Shown here: one piece after another, positions 1 to 10,770 of the stretch
Layout: every line of letters begins with the position of its first letter
Numbering within the stretch: the stretch's first letter is position 1
Assembly: GCF_006442545.2 (NCBI RefSeq)
Contig: NZ_CP083952.1
Location: 4,999,501-5,063,500 of the forward strand
DNA from: Mesorhizobium sp. B2-1-8
GTDB taxonomy: Bacteria; Pseudomonadota; Alphaproteobacteria; Rhizobiales; Rhizobiaceae
Reading direction: 5' to 3'
DNA: 64,000 nucleotides
Program-made: the position numbers and the translations under genes
The notes under the pieces: generated by a model
The model's input: the letters and a program-made list of their open reading frames with translations, nothing else
Told to the model about the DNA's origin: nothing
Database searches by the model: none

Positions 1-754
1 CATCCGGCGCGGTTTCGATGCACAGCCTGTCGACTTCGGCCTCGGTCCAGATCACCAGGTTGCGGCGATGGCGGATCGGCCGCAGAAAGGCTTTCGACGT
101 GTTCCACCGCCAGCCGGATTTCTGGTTGACCTCGAAGTAGCCGACACCTTCGTTGTCGCCGCCGTTGAAATCGGATGATCGGGGGATGCCCGCCTGAACA
201 GCGGCGTCGGTGAAGGATTCGAGAATGTCCCATTTGAGACGCTGCTTTTCGATGCGCCACTCGCCGCCGTGTCCATGCATGTCCGAGAACCGGCTGTTGC
301 CGCCGGTGGCGGGGTCGGCGCCGTTGTCGAGGCGATAGTGATCCTCATGCGCCATGAAGTCCGGCAGCGATTTTTCCCATGACCACTCGCCATCGCCGGT
401 GACTGCCGCCCATTGATCGTAGTCGCGAGACTGGCCGCGCATGTAGATCATGCCATTGATCGAGGAGCAGCCACCCAGGACCTTGCCCCGGGGATAACGC
501 AGGGAGCGGCCGTTTAGACCCGCCTCGGGCTCGGTGTTGTAAAGCCAGTCGGTGCGCGAATTGCCGATGCAGTAAAGATAACCCACGGGAATGTGAATCC
601 AGGGGTAGCTGTCGTTCCGGCCAGCCTCGATCAACAGAACCCGCCTGGCGGGATCGCTGCTGAGACGGCTGGCAAGCAGGCAACCCGCCGACCCGGCGCC
701 GACCACTATGTAATCGAAAACGTCAATATCCGAGCGAACGCCCCGCGCCTTCAT
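1..754 (-). CDS. GMC-family oxidoreductase (choline dehydrogenase-like), N-terminal 251 residues
   Basis: The reading frame is open from an ATG at 754 to the left edge, so only the N-terminal part is present. Visible are the FAD-binding motif VVGAGSAGCLLASRL near residue 18, the dinucleotide-domain end LLIEAG, and the GMC signature PRGKVLGGCSSINGMIYMRG near residue 90. These flavoproteins oxidise primary alcohols, with choline, glucose and other polyols as known substrates. The substrate cannot be told from this half. It is divergent from the LysR gene at 946, a classic regulator/target arrangement. It is related to, but distinct from, the betA gene at 15263. Confidence 0.9.
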   Translation of the reverse strand, partial: MKARGVRSDIDVFDYIVVGAGSAGCLLASRLSSDPARRVLLIEAGRNDSYPWIHIPVGYLYCIGNSRTDWLYNTEPEAGLNGRSLRYPRGKVLGGCSSINGMIYMRGQSRDYDQWAAVTGDGEWSWEKSLPDFMAHEDHYRLDNGADPATGGNSRFSDMHGHGGEWRIEKQRLKWDILESFTDAAVQAGIPRSSDFNGGDNEGVGYFEVNQKSGWRWNTSKAFLRPIRHRRNLVIWTEAEVDRLCIETAPD

Positions 755-945
755 TCCCGTCAATCCTCCGCGAAATGCGATGAACAGCAGCGCCGCGCCG
801 CGTTCACAAGGGCACTGCAAGCCGGGTGTTTCTTATAATTCCCATCGCCCGCGACCATCATCGACATGCCTCCCATGCCACAATGCGGCTATCCGCTTGC
901 TGAATCCAATGATAAATTGAAGAAACGATTATAACGGAAATTTAT

Positions 946-1872
946 ATGGACCATCTGGATTTCAGGTTGGTGAAGGCGTTCGTTACCGTGGCGCAGGAAG
1001 GCAACGTCACCAAGGCGGCCGAATTGCTGAATCTCACCCAGCCTGCCGTCAGCCTTCAGCTCAAACGGCTCTCCCAGGACGTCGGAGTGACATTGTTCCA
1101 TCGGACCGCCGGCGGACTTGAATTGACGCGCGACGGCGCGCTGCTTGCGGCCAAAGGCCAGCAGGTGCTGGCCCAGGCGGCGGAGTTCAGACAGACCGCC
1201 AGGCATCTCAGCACGAAGCTGCGCGGCAAACTCAGGATCGGTACGATCATCGACCCTGAATTCACCCGCCTGGGCGCATTTCTGCAGGCCCTCGCCGAAA
1301 GTGGCCCGGGCATGGACACGGAACTTCGGCAAGGCATGAGTGGCGAGGTCGCCATCCGGCTGAAGCGCAACGAACTGGATGTCGGCTTTTTTCTCGGCGA
1401 TCTCGACGATTTCGGCACCAGCACCGATGCCGCCGACACGCAATCCGAGGCCCAGTTCTTCATCAAGCCATTGTCACGCATGACCTATCGCGTCGTGGCG
1501 CCGCCTGGCTTTGCCGGCATGGTGGCAGGGCGGGACTGGAAGGAGCTTGCCGAGCTTCCCTGGATCGGCACTCCATCGGAATCGGTCCATAACAGGCTGC
1601 TTGCGAGGCAATTTGGCGGCCTCAAGCAGAACATCGTCGCCCTGGTCGACCAGGAAACCTCGATGCTGGCGATGGTTCGTACCGGCCTCGGGCTAAGCCT
1701 CTGCCGGGAATCGATCGCGCTCAATGAACGACAGGCAAACGGCCTGGTTATCGCGGACAGGGTCAAGCTGGAGACCAGCCTGGGTTTTGCCTGCCTGTTC
1801 GCGCGGCGATCCGATCCAAATGTCTCTCTGGCCTTCGACGTCATCGAGCGAATCTGGCGCGGTGAACATTAG
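946..1872 (+). CDS. LysR-family transcriptional regulator
   Basis: A 308-residue protein with an N-terminal winged helix-turn-helix (residues 3-62; AAELLNLTQPAVSLQLKRL and LFHRTAGGLELTRDG) and a C-terminal LysR substrate-binding domain. Length and layout are normal for the family. The gene is divergent from the GMC oxidoreductase at 754, with 191 bp between the two starts, so it probably controls that gene. The effector is unknown. Confidence 0.93.
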   Translation: MDHLDFRLVKAFVTVAQEGNVTKAAELLNLTQPAVSLQLKRLSQDVGVTLFHRTAGGLELTRDGALLAAKGQQVLAQAAEFRQTARHLSTKLRGKLRIGTIIDPEFTRLGAFLQALAESGPGMDTELRQGMSGEVAIRLKRNELDVGFFLGDLDDFGTSTDAADTQSEAQFFIKPLSRMTYRVVAPPGFAGMVAGRDWKELAELPWIGTPSESVHNRLLARQFGGLKQNIVALVDQETSMLAMVRTGLGLSLCRESIALNERQANGLVIADRVKLETSLGFACLFARRSDPNVSLAFDVIERIWRGEH

Positions 1873-1961
1873 ACACACCTTCAGCTCGGCTCCGAAGCTG
1901 CCGAGGGCTTTGAAGCCGTCGGTCAAGGTCGCCTGCGAAGGCATCCACGGTCCGGAGCGGC

Positions 1962-3509
1962 TTAACGTCCCCGCGAAAGGCTCCCCAGAATCCCGCGCAC
2001 GATCGCACGTCCGACCGACGAGCCAACCGAGCGTACCACCGACTTGATCGCGGCTTCCGCCACCGTCTGGCGGTTGGAAGGGCGCGGGGCCGGCGCGCGC
2101 CGGCCGCCGGACTGCGGCGCTGGATCGTCATTGCCGAAGCCTGGAATGGTCCAGCGCGAGCCGCCAGTGCCTGCCTGCTGCGCCTGCGCCTCTGCGTCCT
2201 GCGTCTCCTTGGCTTTTTTCTGCAGCATCTCGAAGGCCGATTCGCGGTCGATGACCTGGTCATACTGGCCGGTGACTGGGCTTTCCCCGATCAGCTTCTG
2301 CCGCTCGGCGGGAGTGATGGGTCCAAGCCTCGATGACGGCGGACGGATCAGCGTGCGCTGGACCATCGACGGAATGCCCTTGGCCTCCAGCGTCGAGACC
2401 AGCGCCTCGCCGGTGGCGAGCTGGGTGATGGCGGTGGCGCAGTCGAAGTCGGGATTGGGCCGGAAGGTTTCGGCCGCCGTCCTCACCGCCTGCTGCTCGC
2501 GCGGCGTGTAGGCGCGCAGCGCGTGCTGCACGCGGTTGCCAAGTTGGGCTAGGACCTTTTCGGGAATATCCAGAGGATTCTGAGTGACGAAATAGACGCC
2601 GACGCCCTTGGAGCGGATCAGGCGGACCACTTGCTCGACCCGGTCGATCAGCACCTTCGGCGCCTCGTCGAACAAGAGGTGCGCCTCGTCGAAGAAGAAC
2701 ACCAGCTTCGGCTTGTCGGGGTCGCCGACTTCGGGCAGTTCCTCGAACAGCTCCGACATCAGCCAGAGCAGGAACGTCGCGTAGAGGCGCGGATTCATCA
2801 TCAACTTGTCGGCGGCCAGCACGCTGATGGCACCGCGACCGTCACGGGTCGTGCGCATGATGTCGGAAATCCGCAAGGCCGGCTCACCGAAGAAGTTCGC
2901 CGCGCCCTGCTGCTCCAGCACCAGCAGCGTGCGCTGAATGGCGCCGACAGAGGGTTTCGTTACATTGCCATAGCGGGCGCTGATCTCTTCGGCGCGCTCC
3001 GCAATGTTGGCGAGAAGCGCCTGCAGGTCCTTGAGGTCGAGGAGAAGCAGGCCCTCTTCATCGGCAATGCGGAAGGCAATGTTCATGATGCCTTCCTGTG
3101 CGTCCGTCAGGTTCATCAGCCGCGACAGGAGCAGCGGTCCCATTTCCGAAATGGTCGCGCGGATGGGGTGGCCCTGCTCACCGAACAGGTCCCAGAAGAT
3201 GACCGGGAATTCCTGAAAATCATAAGGGTCGAGTTTGACCTGTTGTGCCCGCTTGACCAGGAAATCCTGGGCGGCGCCCATCATGGCGATACCGGAAAGG
3301 TCGCCCTTGATGTCGGCGCAGAAGACCGGCACGCCGGCGTTGGAAAAACCTTCAGCCAGGATCTGCAAGGTGACGGTCTTGCCGGTACCGGTGGCGCCGG
3401 TCACCAGACCGTGGCGGTTGCCATATTGCAGCAGCAGATTTTCGGCGCGCTGATAACTGTCGTCGGGCTTGCGGCTGGCGCCGATGAAAATACTGGTATC
3501 GTCAGCCAT
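1962..3509 (-). CDS. HerA-like/DUF853 (YjgR-type) P-loop ATPase
   Basis: 515 residues. The N-terminal part has Walker [12 protein letters not shown] (about residues 38-48), and Walker [12 protein letters not shown] lies near residue 270. The family is the YjgR/DUF853 branch of HerA-FtsK-type ATPases, cytosolic proteins of poorly known function. The last 80 residues are a low-complexity Ala/Gln/Arg-rich tail. The start is an ATG at 3509. The gene stands alone and is divergent from the methylmalonyl-CoA mutase genes. Confidence 0.9.
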   Translation of the reverse strand: MADDTSIFIGASRKPDDSYQRAENLLLQYGNRHGLVTGATGTGKTVTLQILAEGFSNAGVPVFCADIKGDLSGIAMMGAAQDFLVKRAQQVKLDPYDFQEFPVIFWDLFGEQGHPIRATISEMGPLLLSRLMNLTDAQEGIMNIAFRIADEEGLLLLDLKDLQALLANIAERAEEISARYGNVTKPSVGAIQRTLLVLEQQGAANFFGEPALRISDIMRTTRDGRGAISVLAADKLMMNPRLYATFLLWLMSELFEELPEVGDPDKPKLVFFFDEAHLLFDEAPKVLIDRVEQVVRLIRSKGVGVYFVTQNPLDIPEKVLAQLGNRVQHALRAYTPREQQAVRTAAETFRPNPDFDCATAITQLATGEALVSTLEAKGIPSMVQRTLIRPPSSRLGPITPAERQKLIGESPVTGQYDQVIDRESAFEMLQKKAKETQDAEAQAQQAGTGGSRWTIPGFGNDDPAPQSGGRRAPAPRPSNRQTVAEAAIKSVVRSVGSSVGRAIVRGILGSLSRGR

Positions 3510-3848
3510 ATGTCCGGTCTCCGCAAACTGATGTGTCTAAAGCCAGCCTTTGCCCGAAACGTATAGTGAGGCCGTTGCACAGCGACAATGACAATTGTCC
3601 AACGCGGGCCAATCATCCAATCGGGTAATCGTCCAATGGGGTAATCGCCAGGAGCGGATTTTGGAACTTGCGAATTTCGATGGTGTTTGGCAATCGTTCA
3701 TGGTCCGCCTACGCAAGCCGCCCTATATCAGGTGGATCGAATATCAGGTGAGTGGGATAAGGGCCTTGGACGCGCATTGCGATAACCGACCGGGGACCGT
3801 AGACTGGGCTGCCCGGGCTGGTGCGGCCACATAGAACGAGGACGATGA
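3510..3848. other. intergenic region between divergent genes, with a 16-bp tandem repeat
   Basis: 339 bp separate the divergent ATPase and mutase genes. I see no convincing gene here. Two adjacent 16-bp units at 3616-3631 and 3632-3647 (tccaatSgggtaatcg, where S is c then g) differ at one base. They could be a regulatory site or chance. Confidence 0.5.
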
Positions 3849-5291
3849 ATGGGCGCCGGAGCCTTGACCAGGGATGTTGAGCCAACGGATGCGCAGCGTC
3901 AGCGATGGCTGGCCTTGGCGGAAAAGGCGTTGGCCGGCGCATCCTTCGAGGCAAAGCTGGTCTCGCATACCGACGACAACATCCGCGTCGAGCCGCTCTA
4001 TGACCGCGCGACCGGAGCCGAACCGATCGTGCGCGCCAATCCTCAATCGCCCTGGATCGTCAGCCAGCGTGTCGACGACCCCAATGTCGATCGCGCCAAG
4101 GGCCAGGCCCTGGAAGACATCGCGCAGGGCGCGACGGGACTGTCGCTTGTCTTCGAGGGTGCCCCGAACGCGTTCGGCTACGGCCTGCCGAGGACGGCGC
4201 AGGCACTGGAAACGGTGCTGGAGGGCGTGCCCCTCAACAGGATCCAGATCCGCATCGACACCCACCCCTGGAGCCGCCCCATGGCCGACTGGCTGGTGGC
4301 GTTCCTGAGCAAGCGCCGCTCCGATCCGGCAAAGCTCAACCTTTCCTTCGGCATCGATCCGGCGGCCATCCTCGCCGGCACCGGCCGGCTGCGCATGTCG
4401 ATCGAGGCGCTGCAGGAATCGATGCCGCAATCGCTGGCGCATTTCTTCTCGATGGGCGTCCCCGGTGTGCTTCTGGAGGCGGACGGTCGCGTCTTTCACA
4501 ATGCCGGCGCCACGGAAGCGCAGGAACTCGGCATCATGCTGGCTTCGGCGGTCTCGTATCTCAGAATGTTCGAGAAGGCGCGGCAGCCGCTCGTCTATGC
4601 CGCGCCTCATATCGGTTTCGCGCTCAGCGTCGACCAGGACCAGTTCCTGTCAATGGCCAAGGTTAGGGCCTTGCGCAGGCTGTGGGCACGAGCCCAGGAG
4701 GCCTGCTCGATCCCCAATTCCACGGCCAACATCCATGCCGAGACATCATTTCGCATGATGACGGCATTGGACCCCGAAAACAACATCCTGCGCACGACGA
4801 TCGGCTGCTTCGCCGCAGCGGCGGGAGGCGCCGATTCGATCTCCATCCTGCCGCATACGATCGCGCATGGCCTGCCGGCTGCTTTTGCCCGCCGCGTCGC
4901 GCGCAACGCGCAGCTGATCATGGCCAATGAAAGCCATGTCGATCATGTCGCCGATCCCGCCTATGGCTCCGGCGCCGTCGAAGCGGTTACGTCAGACCTT
5001 TGCGAAGCAGCGTGGGCGGAATTGCAGACGATCGAGGCAGAGGGGGGCGTGTTGTCCAGCCTTCGGGACGGACATATCCAGCAGCGCGTCCGCACTGCCG
5101 CCGCCCAGCGCGGCATTGCCTTCAAGTCAGGCGAGCGGGCCATCATCGGCGCCACGCTTCACCCCTTGAAGAGCGAGCGTCCGATCGAGACGCTGAACGC
5201 AGAGCGGCGACCTGCCTTCACCGAGGGTGTCGTCCTGTGCGAAGCGCTGTCGCCGGTCCGCATCGATCAATCCATCGGGGCCGCTTCTTGA
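3849..5291 (+). CDS. mutA: methylmalonyl-CoA mutase, small (non-catalytic) subunit
   Basis: 480 residues of methylmalonyl-CoA mutase TIM-barrel type without the C-terminal cobalamin-binding domain and without a DxHxxG motif. This fits the structural subunit of a heterodimeric mutase; it is shorter than the actinobacterial MutA, which keeps a degenerate B12 domain. It would pair with the large subunit encoded immediately downstream, whose proposed TTG start overlaps this stop codon. The enzyme converts methylmalonyl-CoA to succinyl-CoA in propionate, odd-chain fatty acid and branched amino acid catabolism. The ATG at 3849 begins [20 protein letters not shown]. Confidence 0.88.
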   Translation: MGAGALTRDVEPTDAQRQRWLALAEKALAGASFEAKLVSHTDDNIRVEPLYDRATGAEPIVRANPQSPWIVSQRVDDPNVDRAKGQALEDIAQGATGLSLVFEGAPNAFGYGLPRTAQALETVLEGVPLNRIQIRIDTHPWSRPMADWLVAFLSKRRSDPAKLNLSFGIDPAAILAGTGRLRMSIEALQESMPQSLAHFFSMGVPGVLLEADGRVFHNAGATEAQELGIMLASAVSYLRMFEKARQPLVYAAPHIGFALSVDQDQFLSMAKVRALRRLWARAQEACSIPNSTANIHAETSFRMMTALDPENNILRTTIGCFAAAAGGADSISILPHTIAHGLPAAFARRVARNAQLIMANESHVDHVADPAYGSGAVEAVTSDLCEAAWAELQTIEAEGGVLSSLRDGHIQQRVRTAAAQRGIAFKSGERAIIGATLHPLKSERPIETLNAERRPAFTEGVVLCEALSPVRIDQSIGAAS

Positions 5292-7408
5292 TTCCGGATT
5301 TCAGTCAGATCGGCTGGGTGCCACCCCGCCGCGCACCGGTCGAGGTCAAGGGACAGCGGACGACGCCGGAAGGTCTTGTCGTCAAGCAGTTGTACAGCCA
5401 GGGCGACCTCAAGGGGTTGCCGCATCTCGACACCTATCCGGGCCTGGCGCCCTTCGTGCGCGGCCCCTACCCGACCATGTATGTCCAGCAGCCCTGGACG
5501 ATCCGGCAATATGCAGGTTTTTCGACCGCCGAGGAGTCCAACGCCTTTTACCGGCGCAACCTTGCCGCCGGCCAGAAAGGTCTTTCGGTTGCCTTCGATC
5601 TCGCCACGCATCGCGGCTATGATTCAGACCATCCGCGTGTCGCCGGCGATGTCGGCATGGCGGGCGTGGCCATCGATTCCATCCTCGACATGCGGCAGTT
5701 GTTCGACGGCATTCCGCTCGGCGACATGACCGTGTCGATGACTATGAACGGCGCGGTTCTGCCGATCATGGCGCTCTACATCGTGGCGGCCGAAGAACAA
5801 GGCGTCGCGCAGAAGGATTTGGCGGGGACCATTCAGAACGACATTCTGAAGGAGTTCATGGTCCGCAACACCTACATCTATCCGCCGAAGCCCTCGATGC
5901 GGATCGTCTCCGACATCTTCTCCTACACCTCGAAGAACATGCCGAAGTTCAATTCGATATCGATCTCCGGCTATCACATGCAGGAGGCAGGCGCGACCGC
6001 CGACCTGGAACTCGCCTATACGATCGCCGACGGCATCGAATATGCCCGCGCCGGCGTCGCGGCAGGGCTCGATATCGACCGCTTCGCGCCGCGCCTGTCC
6101 TTCTTCTGGGCGATCGGCATGAACTTCTTCATGGAAGTGGCAAAGCTCAGGGCCGCACGCCTATTGTGGGCGACGCTGATGAAAAAGAACTTCGCGCCGA
6201 AGGACGAGCGGTCGCTGTCCCTGCGTACCCATTGCCAGACCTCCGGCTGGTCGCTGACGGCGCAGGATCCCTACAACAACATCATCCGCACCATGATCGA
6301 GGCGATGGCCGCGACCCAGGGGCATACACAGTCGCTGCACACCAATTCCTTCGACGAAGCAATGGCGCTGCCGACCGACCATTCGGCGCGCATCGCCCGC
6401 AACACGCAACTCATCCTGCAGAAGGAATCCGGTACCACGCGCATCATCGATCCGTGGGGCGGTTCGGCCTATCTCGAGCGGCTGACGCACGATCTGGCGG
6501 CGCGTGCGCTTGCCCATATCGAGGAGGTCGAGGCTCTCGGCGGCATGGCGGCGGCGATCGAAAAGGGCATACCCAAGCTGCGCATCGAGGAAGCCGCGGC
6601 CCGCACGCAGGCGCGCATCGATTCCGGCGAGCAGATGCTGGTCGGCGTCAATGCGCATCGCCCCGGAACCGATATCGAAGTCGACGTTCTGAAGATCGAC
6701 AATGCCGAGGTCAGGGCCAGGCAACTCTCGAAGCTGCAACGGCTGAAAGGCACGCGCGACGTCGCCTCCGTCGAAAGCGCGCTGGATGCGCTGACCCGTG
6801 CCGCACAAGGCCAGGACAACCTCCTGGAGTTCGCCATCCGCGCCGCGCGCGCCAATGCCACTGTCGGCGAAATCTCGTTCGCCTTGGAAAGAGCCTATGG
6901 GCGCCATGTGGCCACGGTGCAGACCATTTCCGGTGTCTACCGCAAGGCGCTTGGCGACAATCCTGTGGTCGATCGGCTGCAGGACAAGCTTGATGCCTTC
7001 GAAAAGAAAAACGGCGGCAAGCCGCGCATTCTCGTCGCCAAGATGGGACAGGACGGCCACGACCGCGGGCAGAAGGTGATCGCCACCGCCTTCGCCGATC
7101 TCGGCTTCGACGTCACCGTCGGCGCCATGTTCCAGACGCCGGAAGAGATCGCCAGGCTGGCTGTCCAGCATGACGTCCACATCATCGGCGCCTCATCACT
7201 GGCAGCCGGCCACCTGACGCTGATCCCCGAATTGCGCGACACGCTGAAGAAGCTCGGCCGAGGCGACATGCTGATCGTGGCCGGCGGCGTTATCCCGCCG
7301 CAGGACTACGATGCGGTGCTACGAGCGGGTGCTGCGGAAATCTTCCCGCCGGGCACGGTCATTCCGGAAGCGGCGGATCGGCTGCTGGATCGGCTGCTGG
7401 CGCGTTGA
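5288..7408 (+). CDS. mutB: methylmalonyl-CoA mutase, large (catalytic, B12-binding) subunit
   Basis: The catalytic subunit isomerises (R)-methylmalonyl-CoA to succinyl-CoA. I place the start at the TTG at 5288, which gives 706 residues beginning [17 protein letters not shown], the normal N-terminus for the family. The frame is open further upstream, to 5000, but that stretch lies inside mutA and reads as shadow. The substrate domain includes [20 protein letters not shown]. The C-terminal cobalamin domain has DGHDRG (DxHxxG, base-off/His-on B12), followed by the SSLAAGH and AGG motifs. Translation is probably coupled to mutA through the TTGA overlap. Confidence 0.95.
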   Translation: MIPDFSQIGWVPPRRAPVEVKGQRTTPEGLVVKQLYSQGDLKGLPHLDTYPGLAPFVRGPYPTMYVQQPWTIRQYAGFSTAEESNAFYRRNLAAGQKGLSVAFDLATHRGYDSDHPRVAGDVGMAGVAIDSILDMRQLFDGIPLGDMTVSMTMNGAVLPIMALYIVAAEEQGVAQKDLAGTIQNDILKEFMVRNTYIYPPKPSMRIVSDIFSYTSKNMPKFNSISISGYHMQEAGATADLELAYTIADGIEYARAGVAAGLDIDRFAPRLSFFWAIGMNFFMEVAKLRAARLLWATLMKKNFAPKDERSLSLRTHCQTSGWSLTAQDPYNNIIRTMIEAMAATQGHTQSLHTNSFDEAMALPTDHSARIARNTQLILQKESGTTRIIDPWGGSAYLERLTHDLAARALAHIEEVEALGGMAAAIEKGIPKLRIEEAAARTQARIDSGEQMLVGVNAHRPGTDIEVDVLKIDNAEVRARQLSKLQRLKGTRDVASVESALDALTRAAQGQDNLLEFAIRAARANATVGEISFALERAYGRHVATVQTISGVYRKALGDNPVVDRLQDKLDAFEKKNGGKPRILVAKMGQDGHDRGQKVIATAFADLGFDVTVGAMFQTPEEIARLAVQHDVHIIGASSLAAGHLTLIPELRDTLKKLGRGDMLIVAGGVIPPQDYDAVLRAGAAEIFPPGTVIPEAADRLLDRLLAR

Positions 7409-7471
7409 GCGAAACATTGTAGCGCTGGAAAGGTTGTGTCACAATGACGAATGCAACCAAGGGTAACAGCC

Positions 7472-7696
7472 GTGAAGACTATTGTCCGCAAGCTCGACGA
7501 CGGATCAGGTGTCGTGATCTTGCCGCAGGAAATGCTGGACAACCTGAACATGCGAGTAGGCGATCAATTCCAGATCATCGAAACCGATGACTGCGGCATT
7601 CTAAGACCGGTGAGAAGTGACGTCGAACGGCAGATGCGCGCTGCTCGTGATGTCATGGACCAGTATGAGGCCGCATTGCAAAGTATGGCCAAGTAG
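7472..7696 (+). CDS. AbrB/SpoVT-like DNA-binding protein (possible antitoxin)
   Basis: A small SpoVT/AbrB swapped-hairpin domain: VRKLDDGSGVVILPQEMLDN, followed by a GDQFQI turn. I prefer the GTG at 7472 (74 residues, MKTIVRKLDD) because a purine-rich gggtaa lies 6-11 nt upstream. An in-frame ATG at 7451 would add seven residues. Such proteins are transcription factors or antitoxins, but no partner toxin gene follows: the next gene is convergent. Confidence 0.75.
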   Translation: MKTIVRKLDDGSGVVILPQEMLDNLNMRVGDQFQIIETDDCGILRPVRSDVERQMRAARDVMDQYEAALQSMAK

Positions 7697-7712
7697 ACGG
7701 ACCTAGCTTGCG

Positions 7713-8186
7713 TCAACTCTCCGAGAGCTTGACGATCTCCCACTCCTTGCCGTTGACGCTGGCGACGTCGCCGAGCTTCTTGCCAAACAGCGCGACCGCC
7801 ATCGGCGAGACATGCGAAATGCTGCCCTTGGCTGGATTGGCTTCGTCCTCGCCGACGATCTTCCAGTGCACCTTCTTGCCATCATCACTTTCCAGCGTGA
7901 CTCCCATGCCGAAGCGGACGACATCGCTGCCGGGCTCAGGCACGGAAAGCTCGGCACTCTCGCGCCGCGCGGTCCAATAGCGAAGATCGCGCGACACGAC
8001 CGCGATGCGCTCGCGGTCGGCTTTCCGCTCCGCTTTCGCCATGATATCGCGCAGATCGGCCAGATTGTCCTCGATCTGCGCCAGGCCGCGCTCCGTCACA
8101 AGGTTACGGTGCGTGCTGATCGGCCGCTCGCCAACGCCGGCGATGGCATTCTCGCTGTCTTCTTCGCGGGTAAAAGCTCTGCTCAT
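7713..8186 (-). CDS. GreA/GreB-family transcription elongation factor
   Basis: 157 residues. The N-terminal half is a charged helical hairpin (LAQIEDNLADLRDIMAKAER), and the C-terminal half is a GreA/GreB FKBP-like domain ending KKLGDVASVNGKEWEIVKL. These factors bind the RNA polymerase secondary channel and promote transcript cleavage, or in paralogues compete with other channel binders. Rhizobia often carry such a GreB-like protein beside the housekeeping GreA, so the exact role is open. It is convergent with the AbrB-like gene. Confidence 0.85.
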   Translation of the reverse strand: MSRAFTREEDSENAIAGVGERPISTHRNLVTERGLAQIEDNLADLRDIMAKAERKADRERIAVVSRDLRYWTARRESAELSVPEPGSDVVRFGMGVTLESDDGKKVHWKIVGEDEANPAKGSISHVSPMAVALFGKKLGDVASVNGKEWEIVKLSES

Positions 8187-8303
8187 TCCCTGAACTTAGG
8201 CGCCGAGTAGCTGCTCGGCAAGCCATTGCCGCTGAGAAGAGGCGCGCCGGACGTCTGGCATGATTCCTGCGGTGTCGGGGCTGAACACTGGGATTCTGTG
8301 CCG

Positions 8304-9680
8304 ATGTTGAACAGACGAACGTTGCTGACGCAAACCGCCGGCTTTGCCGTCATGGGCCTTGCGCTCGGCAAGGCGACAGCCGCCAGCCTGACGGGCATCG
8401 AGAAAGCCTCGATGCGCGGCTCGATCAACGCCACCGAACTTGGCGTGCAGCCGGGTACGTTTGACGACCAGAGCAAGGCCTTCGCCAAGCTGCTGCGCGA
8501 CGCGAACGGCCGCGACATGCCGGTCTTCCTGCCGCCCGGCACCTATGTGGTGTCCAATCTCTCGCTGCCCGGCCGCGTGCGTCTTTCCGGCGTGCCGGGT
8601 GCCACGCGGATCGTCTACGGCGGCGACGGCCATCTGTTCATGACCGAACAGGCCGACCATATCGAACTCAGCGGGCTGGTCTTCGACGGCTCGAACCGCT
8701 CGATGGGCGACTACGCACAGGGGCTGCTCGATTTGCGCCGGGTCGCGCACCTGATGGTGGATAACTGCCAGATCACAGGCAGCGGCAAGAACGGGCTGGC
8801 GCTGGAACATGCGGTGGGCCGGATCGAGCGCTCGGACATATCCGGGGCCGCCGATGCCGGCATCTATTCAGTCGAAGCCGGAGGCCTGGCAATTTCAGGC
8901 AACACCGTCTCCGATTGCGCCAATGGCGGCATCCTGGTGCATCGCTGGCAAGCGGCGGAAGACGGCACCATGGTCACCGGCAACCGCGTCGAACACATTG
9001 GCGCGCGCAGCGGGGGTACCGGCCAGAACGGCAACGGCATCAATGCCTTCCGCGCCGGAAATGTCGTCATCTCGGGCAATGTGGTTTCGGACTGCGCTTT
9101 TTCGGCGATCCGGGCCAACAGTTCCAGCAATTTGCAGATATCGGGCAACACCTGCTCACGCTCGGGCGAGACCGCGGTCTATTCCGAATTCTCGTTCGAG
9201 GGCGCCGTCATCAGCAACAATATCGTCGATGGTGCGGCCAACGGCATCTCGATCGTCAACTTCAACGAAGGCGGCCGCATGGGTGTCTGCTCCGGCAACA
9301 TCGTGCGCAATTTGTCGACCAGCGTCCCCTACACAGCGGACCCGCCAGGGTTCGGTGTCGGCATTGCCGTCGAAGCCGACACCATCGCTTCCAACAACGT
9401 CATCGAGAACGCGCCGCTCTATGGCATGTCGATCGGCTGGGGGCCGTATCTGCGCAATGTCGTGGCCACCGGCAACATCATCCGCAAGGCAGGCACCGGC
9501 ATCGTCGTCAGCGTGGTCGAGGGTGCCGGCACTGCCGTCATTTCCGACAATGTCATCGATGGTGCGCTGAACGGGGCCGTCGTCGGGCAGCGCTGGGCGG
9601 AGCCGGTAACAGCTGACCTCACCCAGACCAGCAGCAGCGGTTATGCGCATCTGTCCGTCGAGCGCAACCGCGTCAGCTGA
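8304..9680 (+). CDS. Tat-exported right-handed beta-helix repeat protein (TIGR03808 type)
   Basis: 458 residues from the ATG at 8304. The N-terminus LNRRTLLTQTAGFAVMGLAL is a twin-arginine signal, so the folded protein is probably exported to the periplasm. The body repeats short units such as ISGNTVSDCANGGI, ISGNVVSDCAFSAI and ISDNVIDGALNGAV, typical of a parallel beta-helix seen in polysaccharide lyases and related proteins. It fits a rhizobial family of Tat-translocated repeat proteins without a known function. An upstream extension to 8226 is open but lacks a signal-like start. Confidence 0.85.
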   Translation: MLNRRTLLTQTAGFAVMGLALGKATAASLTGIEKASMRGSINATELGVQPGTFDDQSKAFAKLLRDANGRDMPVFLPPGTYVVSNLSLPGRVRLSGVPGATRIVYGGDGHLFMTEQADHIELSGLVFDGSNRSMGDYAQGLLDLRRVAHLMVDNCQITGSGKNGLALEHAVGRIERSDISGAADAGIYSVEAGGLAISGNTVSDCANGGILVHRWQAAEDGTMVTGNRVEHIGARSGGTGQNGNGINAFRAGNVVISGNVVSDCAFSAIRANSSSNLQISGNTCSRSGETAVYSEFSFEGAVISNNIVDGAANGISIVNFNEGGRMGVCSGNIVRNLSTSVPYTADPPGFGVGIAVEADTIASNNVIENAPLYGMSIGWGPYLRNVVATGNIIRKAGTGIVVSVVEGAGTAVISDNVIDGALNGAVVGQRWAEPVTADLTQTSSSGYAHLSVERNRVS

Positions 9681-9689
9681 TCGCTGCTT

Positions 9690-10694
9690 TCAATTCAAGG
9701 CCGGCGTCGGCCTCAGTGCCCCGACCTTGGCGCCAATCCGGCTTTCGATCGGCGCGTTCGCCAGTTCGAGCAGCTTCGCCGCCAAGGCCTCGTCCGCCCG
9801 CAGCAGCCTGGCGAGCACGGCGGCGGCGATGGCGTCGCCGGCGCGCCCGGCACCGTCATCGCATTTGACGGCGATACCGAGGCCGAGTTCCGGAATTGCG
9901 GCACAATGGACGCCCTCGGCTCCGCCTTTCGCAAAGATTCGGCCAGGTGCTGCCTCCATCAAGGCAAGATCGGCACGGCCGGTGCCGGCGACGAAGAACG
10001 GCTCCGCCATACAGGCGGAGAGCAGGCGCTTCGCAGCCTTTGCCCGCTCCGGGCCAAAGCCCTGTGCCGTGGCCATGCGGGCAAAGCCGAGCGCGAAACT
10101 CCTCAGCGGCACCGCATAGGTCGGGATCGAGCAGCCGTCGATCGCGCGTTCGTCGGCACCGTGGACAGCGCCGGTGACTGCCTGCATGGCGTCGCGCACC
10201 ATTTCCTGCAGAGCGTGATCCGGTCTCACATAACCGCGATGCGCGATGCCTGAATGGACGCAGGTGCATAAGAATCCGGAATGCTTGCCGGAACAATTGT
10301 TATGCAGCGCATTTGGCGAACCGCCGGCACGCGCGAGCGCAATCTCCGCGCCATGGTTCGAGGGCCAGTGGGTCCCGCATTCGAGTGCCGACCCGTCCAA
10401 CCCAGCCCTGGCCAGCATGGACCGCGCCAGTTCGACATGCGCAGGCTCGCCGGAATGGGAGGCACAGGCCAGCGCCAGTTCGCGGTTGCCGAAGCCGTAC
10501 GCATCGGCAGCACCCGTTTCGACAAGCGGCAGGGCCTGGATCGCCTTGACGGCGGAACGGGGAAAGACCGGCTTCGAAGTGTCGCCGATCTCCAGGACCG
10601 GCTTGCCGTCGGCATCGAAGACGGCGACGGCACCGCGATGGGCGCTCTCGACAATGGCGCCGCGCAAAACCTCGATCAGAACCGGATTTGTCAT
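9690..10694 (-). CDS. ansA: L-asparaginase, Rhizobium AnsA type
   Basis: 334 residues matching the asparaginase family typified by Rhizobium etli AnsA, unrelated in sequence to the E. coli enzymes. Visible conserved stretches are FPRSAVKAIQALP (a SxxK element), ACASHSGEPAHVE and NNCSGKHSGFL. It hydrolyses asparagine to aspartate and ammonia in the cytosol. The ATG at 10694 starts MTNPVLIEVLRG. It is convergent with the upstream Tat protein gene. A thiolase gene on the same strand ends 76 bp upstream. Confidence 0.9.
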   Translation of the reverse strand: MTNPVLIEVLRGAIVESAHRGAVAVFDADGKPVLEIGDTSKPVFPRSAVKAIQALPLVETGAADAYGFGNRELALACASHSGEPAHVELARSMLARAGLDGSALECGTHWPSNHGAEIALARAGGSPNALHNNCSGKHSGFLCTCVHSGIAHRGYVRPDHALQEMVRDAMQAVTGAVHGADERAIDGCSIPTYAVPLRSFALGFARMATAQGFGPERAKAAKRLLSACMAEPFFVAGTGRADLALMEAAPGRIFAKGGAEGVHCAAIPELGLGIAVKCDDGAGRAGDAIAAAVLARLLRADEALAAKLLELANAPIESRIGAKVGALRPTPALN

Positions 10695-10770
10695 GTCACC
10701 TCCCGCAAAATCAAAATGTTACAGCGTCCTTCGCCCGCCCAACGGCGCGCGGCGCTGTAATGCGGGCGGT

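Noticed and set aside
3663..3687. GGAAC-N16-TGTT motif upstream of the mutase genes
   Set aside because: It lies 160 bp from the start of a metabolic gene with no stress link, and hits of this quality are expected by chance.
5000..5287. N-terminal extension of the mutase large subunit
   Set aside because: It overlaps the mutA coding region in another frame and has no family similarity.
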